Of a DNA stretch of 6,175 nucleotides, positions 1 through 4,247 are shown piece after piece. The notes under the pieces are model-generated. The model was given only the letters and a program-made list of their open reading frames with translations. It was not told the DNA's origin and did not search any database. Every line of letters begins with the position of its first letter. Within the stretch, counting starts at the first letter, position 1. The stretch spans positions 1-6,175 of the forward strand of contig CAZJXA010000201.1 in the NCBI GenBank assembly GCA_964549785.1, read 5' to 3'. This stretch comes from JBEIUO01 sp964549785 (lineage in GTDB: Bacteria; Planctomycetota; Phycisphaerae; Phycisphaerales; UBA1924). The position numbers and the translations under genes were made by a program.

Positions 1-570
1 GGCTTGAGTTGAAGGGGTTGTTGCAACGGCCGAACGCGAGTTTGGGCCCGGCTGTTGATGGTGCTCGGCGGCTTGGGCCAGGGCGTCGTCGGCGGTATCG
101 AGATTCGCGTCCGCGCGTTCGCGAAGCTCGTCTGAGGGGACGCTACCGACGGTGCGTTCGTGTGGGACGCCGGATCCGCCTAAGGCCTTAGCCGCGGGCT
201 TGGAGGTGCGGAGGATGGTGGAGGCGAGTCGGAGGGACTCGGTGGACGTCGGGTCGCGCTGGATTTTGTGAAGGATGGCGACGGTGGAGGCATGCTTCGC
301 CTGAGCGGCGAGGAGTTCGGCACGGAGGGCGAGGATGGATCGGAGTTGGGTGACAAGCGGTTTGGATTCGGGTTCTTCGAGGAGTTCGATGAGGCGGAAC
401 AGGGGGAGTTTGTGCTGGGTAGCGAGGTCGGTAAGTGCGAAATCGGGGAAGAGGCAGACGCCGGCGATGACGGCCTCGCGCATGTTGCGGACGATGTGGA
501 AGGGCTCGGACTGGGCGGGGGCTTGTACTGCTGGGGTGACTGTGGGCGTGGTTTGAGTGTTGGCGTTCAT
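1..570 (-). CDS. Unrecognised protein, N-terminal 190 residues (open at left edge)
   Basis: I do not recognise this family. Reading the minus strand from the ATG at 570-568 gives 190 uninterrupted codons to the window edge, so the C-terminus is missing. Codons are strongly C-ending (CTC, GCC, ACC, CGC), as expected of a real gene on this strand. Residues 1-22 are rich in Thr, Pro, Gln and Ala and probably disordered. Residues ~23-70 look helical and include a segment (LTDLATQHKLPLFRLIELL, about 46-64) that reads like a helix-turn-helix with the turn near HKLP. Residues ~71-125 are Ala/Leu-rich amphipathic helices (LRAELLAAQAKHASTVAILH; ESLRLASTILR). From ~126 on it is again Pro/Ser/Thr/Ala/Gln-rich, with an acidic helical stretch (DELRERADANLDTADDAL). 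There is no signal peptide or membrane segment, so it is probably cytoplasmic. No clear Shine-Dalgarno precedes the ATG. DNA binding, for example in a small-terminase- or regulator-like way, is only a guess. It is divergent from the protease gene. Confidence 0.72.
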   Translation of the reverse strand, partial: MNANTQTTPTVTPAVQAPAQSEPFHIVRNMREAVIAGVCLFPDFALTDLATQHKLPLFRLIELLEEPESKPLVTQLRSILALRAELLAAQAKHASTVAILHKIQRDPTSTESLRLASTILRTSKPAAKALGGSGVPHERTVGSVPSDELRERADANLDTADDALAQAAEHHQQPGPNSRSAVATTPSTQA

Positions 571-633
571 GCCGGGAAGGTACCGGGAAATTGAAGTGAT
601 GGGAAGCCTGAAGTTCGGAGATTGTTCGGCGGA

Positions 634-651
634 CTGACAGGACGTTGTCAG
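634..651. repeat. Perfect dyad CTGACA-N6-TGTCAG, possible operator
   Basis: Arms at 634-639 and 646-651 are exact reverse complements around a 6-base centre (GGACGT). The spacing would suit a dimeric regulator, and it lies 64 bases upstream of gene 1 and about 235 upstream of the protease start. With only 6-bp arms it could arise by chance, and no regulator is known for it. Confidence 0.25.
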
Positions 652-842
652 CGGGAATCGTGTCGCGGCGAGGCTGGCTCGTACTTCAGTGGTTTCTGCT
701 GGCTGGGTCGGGCGGTGTGGTGGGCAACCTTTCGCACCGCAATCCGTACGGACACACTGACACACACCTCTGTGTGACTGGCTCGCGGCGATTCTGCCCG
801 CGCACTAAGGGTTGATGCTCGATAAACCGATTGGCAAACAGG

Positions 843-864
843 GACACGGTGAAGGCGCTGTGTC
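843..864 (+). promoter_or_regulatory. Leader hairpin just upstream of the protease ribosome binding site
   Basis: As RNA, 843-851 (GACACGGTG) can pair with 856-864 (CGCTGTGTC) in a 9-bp stem that includes two G-U pairs and closes an AAGG loop. It is preceded by GGCAAAC at 833-839 and followed by GGACGTAAAT at 865-874, which runs directly into the ribosome binding site. The arrangement faintly recalls the first half of the cyclic-di-GMP-I (GEMM) riboswitch, where a stem sits between a GCAAAC-like and a GGACGCAAAG-like strand. No second stem with a tetraloop receptor is visible. The structure is drawn by hand and its function is unknown. Confidence 0.25.
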
Positions 865-873
865 GGACGTAAA

Positions 874-879
874 TAGGAA
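874..879 (+). promoter_or_regulatory. Ribosome binding site that sets the protease start at 887
   Basis: TAGGAA lies with its AGGA core at 875-878, 8 bases before the ATG at 887. This is good Shine-Dalgarno spacing and, with the signal peptide that begins at this ATG, it decides against the upstream in-frame starts at 812 and 815. Confidence 0.7.
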
Positions 880-886
880 CTCTCGC

Positions 887-2968
887 ATGTCTATCAAGTC
901 GTTTTTGACCTTGGTTGCGACGTTGGCGTTCGGGGCGGTCGTTCCGGCACTGGGAATGGTTTCGCCGTCGTCTGCCGAGACCTTGTCCGTGGAGACGGCG
1001 TCGTTGGAGACGGAGGTGTTGGAGGTGAGTCCGGAATCATCCTCGCCTCGGAATTGGCACGTTCCGCCGTTCGCGGCGTGCTTTCATGCGGAGTTTCCAC
1101 CGCCGTTAGAGGTGATCGCGGCCGTGAACGAGGCGATGATGGCGGTTCAGCCCGCGTTTAACGCGCAGGATCGGTGGACGGGGTTTGCGGGAGAGCCGAT
1201 TACGCTGACGTGGAGTTTTGTGCCGGACGGGCTTTCGATTCCGTCGAACGGGGGATTCGACAACGGGGGGAATGCGGGGGCCAGCAATTTGTTCAGTCGG
1301 ATGGACACGCTGTTCGGCGCGGCGAACCGGGCGGTGTGGATTGCGCAGTTCGAGGCGTCCTTTGCGCGATGGTCGTTCGTGTCGGGGATCACTTTCCAGC
1401 GGGTTCAGAACGGGGCGAACGCGTGGGACGATGGGGCGGTGTGGGGGAGCGGCGGCGCGGCGAACCGGGGCCAGATCCGGATTTCGATGCGGAATGTCGA
1501 CGGTGGCAACGGGATTCTTGCGTATAACAACCTACCCGACAACGGCGATATGGTGATCGACTCGTCCGAGGGATGGGGTTCGGCGTCGGGGACCTACCGG
1601 TTTCTGCGAAACACCGTGATGCACGAGCTCGGGCATGGGCTGGGGTTCCTTCACGTGTGCCCGGGCGACGGGACGAAGTTGATGGAGCCTTTGCTCAACA
1701 CCGGGTTTGATGGGCCGCGGCAGGACGAGGTTCGGGGGGTGCAGTTCTTCTACGGCGATCCGAATGAACCGAACAACGCCTTCGGGACCGCGACGCTGGG
1801 CGGCGCGTTGACGCCCGGCACCACGGTGAACTTGGGGACGATCACGGGCGCGAGCATACCGGGAGCGGCGAACCTGTCGATTGACGACGATGGGGACGTG
1901 GACTGGTACCGGTTCTCGGTTGATGCGCCGCAGCTATTAACGGTGACGGTGACCCCGGTGGGGACATCCTATTTGGACCTCAATCAGAACGCCAACGGCT
2001 CGTGCCAGACATCGGGCACGGCGTTGAATGCGCTGGCCACGGCGAATCTGAGACTCGATATCTATAACAGCAACGGATCGTCGTTGTGGCGATCGGTGGA
2101 CCTGACGGCGGCCGGGGTGGCGGAGACGGTGTCGGGCGTGTTGGTGAGCCCGTCCGGGAACTTCCATGTGCGGGTGAGCGAGACGGGCACACCGACCGAG
2201 ACACAGTTGTACCGGCTTGCGGTTCTGGCCCAGACGACGTTGATCACGGTGAACGCGACCGACGGGACATTTTCCGGAGGAGTGCGGGTGAGTTGGACGG
2301 CGATCCCTGACGCCACCAACTACGAGTTGCGGCGCAACACCGTCAACTCGGTGGTCGGGACGGCCCTTATCTACAGCGGAACGACTCCGTTGTTTGACGA
2401 TCTGAGCGCGACCCCTGGCGTGACGTACTACTACTTTGTGCGGGCCCAGCAGACCGGCAGCACGGCGTTCCGAGATCTTGCGGCGACTGGCGAGGCGGGG
2501 TTTGCTCCGCTTCCGCCGAACAACCCGCCGGTAGCGAATGCCGGGCCTGACCAAACCGTGACGGATATCGACAACAGCGGGACCGAGAGCGTGACGCTGG
2601 ACGGATCTCTGAGCAGCGATTCGGACGGCACCATCGCGAACTATCGGTGGGTGGAGGGTGCGACCGAGTTGGCGAACGGCCCTTCGAGCACTGCGGTGGT
2701 CGCATTGGGATTGGGTGTTCACACGATCACGCTGACCGTGACCGACGACGACATGTCGACGGCAACGGACACTGTGGTGGTGGCGGTGAACGAGGGCGCA
2801 CCGCCGGCCTGCATCTCGGACTGGGATGGAGACGGTGACAGCGACTCGGATGACATCGTGTTGTTCTTCGACGACTGGGACCAAGGCGAGGGCGATGCCG
2901 ATGGCGACGGTGACTCCGACAGCGACGACATCGGCGTGTACTTCGCCGCGTTCGAGGCGGGGTGCTGA
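887..2968 (+). CDS. Secreted matrixin-like zinc metalloprotease with PPC-like, FN3-like, PKD and C-terminal GC-type dockerin modules
   Basis: This is a complete 693-residue exported protein predicted to hydrolyse peptide bonds outside the cell. Residues 1-30 form a signal peptide (MSIKSFLTLV...) with likely cleavage after SSA30. A short Ser/Glu-rich linker precedes the catalytic domain (~60-285). That domain carries the metzincin zinc motif HELGHGLGFLH at 246-256: H246, H250 and H256 bind zinc and E247 is the general base. A Met-turn candidate is M266 (KLMEP). C65 and C258 might form a disulfide. Next come a PPC-like beta domain (~291-450, opening DPNEPNNAFG), a fibronectin III-like domain (~452-542) and a PKD domain (~547-640, PVANAGPDQ... 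HTITLTVTDDD). The last ~50 residues (642-693) are two Asp-rich calcium loops ending Phe-Glu-Ala-Gly-Cys, matching the planctomycete 'GC-type' dockerin. No MMP-style PRCGxPD cysteine switch is visible. Substrate is unknown. The protease call is strong and the middle-domain boundaries are approximate. Confidence 0.93.
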   Translation: MSIKSFLTLVATLAFGAVVPALGMVSPSSAETLSVETASLETEVLEVSPESSSPRNWHVPPFAACFHAEFPPPLEVIAAVNEAMMAVQPAFNAQDRWTGFAGEPITLTWSFVPDGLSIPSNGGFDNGGNAGASNLFSRMDTLFGAANRAVWIAQFEASFARWSFVSGITFQRVQNGANAWDDGAVWGSGGAANRGQIRISMRNVDGGNGILAYNNLPDNGDMVIDSSEGWGSASGTYRFLRNTVMHELGHGLGFLHVCPGDGTKLMEPLLNTGFDGPRQDEVRGVQFFYGDPNEPNNAFGTATLGGALTPGTTVNLGTITGASIPGAANLSIDDDGDVDWYRFSVDAPQLLTVTVTPVGTSYLDLNQNANGSCQTSGTALNALATANLRLDIYNSNGSSLWRSVDLTAAGVAETVSGVLVSPSGNFHVRVSETGTPTETQLYRLAVLAQTTLITVNATDGTFSGGVRVSWTAIPDATNYELRRNTVNSVVGTALIYSGTTPLFDDLSATPGVTYYYFVRAQQTGSTAFRDLAATGEAGFAPLPPNNPPVANAGPDQTVTDIDNSGTESVTLDGSLSSDSDGTIANYRWVEGATELANGPSSTAVVALGLGVHTITLTVTDDDMSTATDTVVVAVNEGAPPACISDWDGDGDSDSDDIVLFFDDWDQGEGDADGDGDSDSDDIGVYFAAFEAGC
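2810..2965 (+). repeat. Two dockerin calcium-loop repeats at the protease C-terminus
   Basis: Two near-identical coding units specify DWDGDGDSDSDDI (residues 645-657) and DADGDGDSDSDDI (670-682). Each has Asp at loop positions 1, 3, 5, 9 and 12 of an EF-hand-like calcium site, followed by an aromatic helix (LFFDDW; VYFAAFE). C642 and the terminal C693 bracket the module. The repeat is protein-level as well as DNA-level (about 2819-2854 and 2894-2929). In the known family this module is an attachment or sorting domain at the extreme C-terminus. No cohesin partner is encoded here. Confidence 0.8.
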
Positions 2969-2977
2969 GAGCGGCCT

Positions 2978-3006
2978 GCGGGAGGGCGCGGAGCGGCCTC
3001 CCCCGC
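2978..3006 (+). terminator. Imperfect GC hairpin after the protease gene, weak terminator candidate
   Basis: Ten bases past the stop codon, GCGGGAGG (2978-2985) can pair with CCTCCCCCGC (2997-3006) if two Cs are bulged. No T-tract follows, so it lacks the second half of a rho-independent terminator. It might stall polymerase or stabilise the mRNA end. It is the only terminator-like structure for the plus-strand gene that I could find. Confidence 0.25.
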
Positions 3007-3020
3007 CGGCCGTGGGACCA

Positions 3021-3052
3021 TCGCTTGCGGGATGACTCGCTTGCCGGATGAT
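3021..3052. repeat. Tandem duplication of a 16-base unit
   Basis: TCGCTTGCGGGATGAC (3021-3036) is followed directly by TCGCTTGCCGGATGAT (3037-3052); 14 of 16 positions agree. It lies in the non-coding gap between the convergent protease and PEP-CTERM genes. It looks like a small local duplication, with no visible function. Confidence 0.6.
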
Positions 3053-3153
3053 GGGGCCACGGGTGTCGGAAAGGTCGTCGGCGCGAATTCACGACGGCCC
3101 GATTGGGCCAAATAGGACCAGAGGTTGCGCCCATAGGTTGATCTCGGAACCGC

Positions 3154-3189
3154 AAAAAGGCAGCCGGGCCGCATCGCGGCCCGGCTACC
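3154..3189 (-). terminator. Rho-independent terminator of the PEP-CTERM-type gene
   Basis: The plus strand holds a perfect 11-bp inverted repeat, AGCCGGGCCGC / GCGGCCCGGCT (3162-3172 and 3176-3186), with a 3-base loop, preceded by five As at 3154-3158. Read on the minus strand this is a strong GC stem followed by GCC and TTTTT, the classic intrinsic terminator. It begins 27 bases after the stop codon of the minus-strand gene at 3216. It has no T-tract in the plus direction, so it should act on minus-strand transcription only. Confidence 0.88.
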
Positions 3190-3215
3190 TGAGACAACTG
3201 TCCTGCACTGTTGGG

Positions 3216-3860
3216 TTAGCCGTTCCGGCGGCGGGCGGTACCAAAGAGCCCGGCGGCGAGCAACCCGCCGGCCACGCTTGGCGCCGGCACGACGGTGAGG
3301 CCGGCGTTGGAAGCATCGGGGGCGAAATCGCTGACTGCGGTGTTTCCTACCACGGTTGAGACGCGCGGCCAGAGGTTGAAGGTGTAATCGGTCGCCGCAA
3401 AGCCTCGGGTGGGGAAGAGCGAAAGCGGGAGGGCGATCGACGAGATTGTGTTACCGGAGATCAGCACTGAGTTGGCGGGGAGGGGAGTATTGACACCGCC
3501 GACGATATCGTTGACTTGGGCCGAGCCGTCGGGACGTAAGAGAAGGACGAGATCGAAACTGACTCCCGCTCCGATGGAGGGCGTTCCGGTGACGAAGCGC
3601 TCGGTGCCTTCCCCGCGATTAAAACCGAAGACGTAGAAGGCACCTGGGGTGGTGCCGACGCTGCCGCCGAGGGTGGTGGTAACGGAGAGCGTGTTATTAA
3701 CGTTATCGAGAAAGGCTTCGGTCGTGAGGACGTCGAGGTCGGCTCCGAGCGGGCCGGCATAGGTCGGGAGGAAGTCGTTGGGGGTGTCAACGACGGTTGC
3801 CGCGAAGGCGGGGAGCGTGAGGCCGAGTGCGGCGAGAGCGAGGGCGCGGGAACGAATCAT
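3216..3860 (-). CDS. Small secreted PEP-CTERM-type protein (VPAP variant), function unknown
   Basis: This 214-residue protein is exported and probably processed at both ends. Residues 1-20 (MIRSRALALAALGLTLPAFA) are a signal peptide with an Ala-Phe-Ala cleavage site before A21. The middle (~21-185) is Gly/Thr/Val-rich with alternating hydrophobics, suggesting a beta-sandwich, and has no catalytic motif I recognise. The C-terminus shows a PEP-CTERM-like tripartite signal: V-P-A-P (about 191-194), a hydrophobic helix (~195-207, GGLLAAGLFG) and Arg-Arg-Arg at 210-212, with only two residues after it. In known systems such tails are recognised by an exosortase, which cleaves near the motif and releases or anchors the protein at the envelope. 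None is encoded here. The ATG at 3860 is chosen over an in-frame start 31 codons upstream because an AAAGGAAG ribosome binding site and the signal peptide both point to it. It is transcribed convergently with the protease gene and ends at a clear terminator. Confidence 0.88.
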   Translation of the reverse strand: MIRSRALALAALGLTLPAFAATVVDTPNDFLPTYAGPLGADLDVLTTEAFLDNVNNTLSVTTTLGGSVGTTPGAFYVFGFNRGEGTERFVTGTPSIGAGVSFDLVLLLRPDGSAQVNDIVGGVNTPLPANSVLISGNTISSIALPLSLFPTRGFAATDYTFNLWPRVSTVVGNTAVSDFAPDASNAGLTVVPAPSVAGGLLAAGLFGTARRRNG

Positions 3861-3867
3861 AACGTTT

Positions 3868-3875
3868 CTTCCTTT
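3868..3875 (-). promoter_or_regulatory. Ribosome binding site that sets the PEP-CTERM gene start at 3860
   Basis: On the minus strand AAAGGAAG lies 7 bases before the ATG at 3860-3858. It is the strongest Shine-Dalgarno in the window. It rules out the longer reading that begins at 3953, whose first 31 residues are Arg-rich and would bury the signal peptide. Confidence 0.8.
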
Positions 3876-4071
3876 CACTTCGGGACGGGGTGTGCGGGCG
3901 CTGGGACGGAAAACAAACCGCCCCCGGCTGAGGACGTGGGCAAAGGACGACACCGGAGCCGCGCGCGATCACAGGCGCGTGGACTGGCCGGTACGGGTTG
4001 AGGGAACTTGATGGGTGTCATTGACGCCCTGTGGACGTCGGCCTCTCTTCACGGCAGAATGTCAGGTGTGG

Positions 4072-4083
4072 GCAAGGCCTTGC
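4072..4083. repeat. Perfect 12-bp palindrome upstream of hrpA
   Basis: GCAAGGCCTTGC is a perfect palindrome without spacer, 165 bases before the hrpA start and 212 bases before the PEP-CTERM start. It could be an operator for a dimeric regulator or a modification site. At 12 bp a chance occurrence is quite possible. Confidence 0.3.
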
Positions 4084-4100
4084 GGGAATTTGGGAATTTT
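4084..4100. repeat. Tandem GGGAATTT repeat
   Basis: GGGAATTT at 4084-4091 is followed at once by GGGAATTTT at 4092-4100, directly abutting the 12-bp palindrome. It is one of the few A/T-containing stretches in this GC-rich gap, so it may lie near the promoter, but no promoter hexamers were identified. Confidence 0.3.
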
Positions 4101-4152
4101 ATCGGCTGCGTGGGTGGGACCGGCGGTTTTGGCGGACGGTCCGTCAGTGGGA

Positions 4153-4171
4153 GGCGGCACGGGGTGCCGCC
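4153..4171. repeat. Perfect 8-bp GC hairpin upstream of hrpA
   Basis: GGCGGCAC (4153-4160) and GTGCCGCC (4164-4171) are exact reverse complements around GGG. There is no T-tract on either side, so it is not a standard terminator. If transcription starts upstream, it would form a stable stem in the hrpA leader, about 77 bases before the start codon. Confidence 0.4.
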
Positions 4172-4247
4172 GGATATTGGAAGAAGCGGGGGGCATTGAG
4201 ACATTGAGCAATCGGGCAACGGGGCGTCAATCTCCGGCCATGGCTCT

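Larger units (their letters stand above)
571..886. other. Divergent intergenic region between gene 1 and the metalloprotease
   Basis: This 316-base gap lies between two divergent starts, so it should hold promoters for both genes, but I could not pick out a convincing -35/-10 pair on either strand. It contains a perfect dyad, CTGACA-6-TGTCAG, at 634-651. A small perfect hairpin, CACACA-CCTC-TGTGTG, lies at 761-776 without a following T-tract. A 9-bp stem lies at 843-864 immediately before the protease ribosome binding site. The protease frame is open back to a TTG at 812 and an ATG at 815, but the intervening residues do not look like a signal peptide and the later start at 887 is preferred. 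No tRNA or other gene was seen. Confidence 0.6.
3861..4247. other. Divergent intergenic region between the PEP-CTERM gene and hrpA
   Basis: This 387-base non-coding gap should contain promoters for both flanking genes; no convincing sigma-70-like boxes are visible. It is rich in small symmetric elements: GGGTGTCA-T-TGACGCCC at 4013-4029 (one G/T mismatch), the 12-bp palindrome at 4072-4083, a tandem GGGAATTT at 4084-4099, GACGG-T-CCGTC at 4135-4145, an 8-bp hairpin at 4153-4171, and CATTGAG twice at 4194-4208. Short ORFs here (such as 4015-4251) show no protein-like character and are not called as genes. Confidence 0.6.

Noticed and set aside
268..594. 108-codon plus-strand open frame with acidic, Gly-rich translation
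   Set aside because: It overlaps gene 1 on the opposite strand. The minus-strand reading is longer, extends across the whole 570 bases and has better amino-acid composition.
761..776. Hairpin CACACA-CCTC-TGTGTG considered as a terminator
   Set aside because: Only six pairs, no T-tract on either strand, and no gene ends nearby.
812..886. Upstream in-frame starts (TTG 812, ATG 815) for the protease
   Set aside because: They would add 24-25 polar residues ahead of a standard signal peptide. The ATG at 887 has a good ribosome binding site and starts the signal peptide directly.
1937..2884. 315-codon open frame on the minus strand
   Set aside because: Antisense to the PPC, FN3, PKD and dockerin parts of the protease; Arg/His/Val-rich, no motif, no ribosome binding site noted.
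2978..3006. Strong intrinsic terminator for the protease gene
   Set aside because: The stem needs a bulge and lacks a T-tract, so it is kept only as a weak candidate.
3048..3359. 103-codon plus-strand ORF across the convergent gap
   Set aside because: It crosses the minus-strand terminator hairpin and the end of the PEP-CTERM gene and has no protein-like features.
3861..3953. 31-codon N-terminal extension of the PEP-CTERM gene
   Set aside because: Arg-rich, not signal-like, and the strong AAAGGAAG site lies just before the ATG at 3860.
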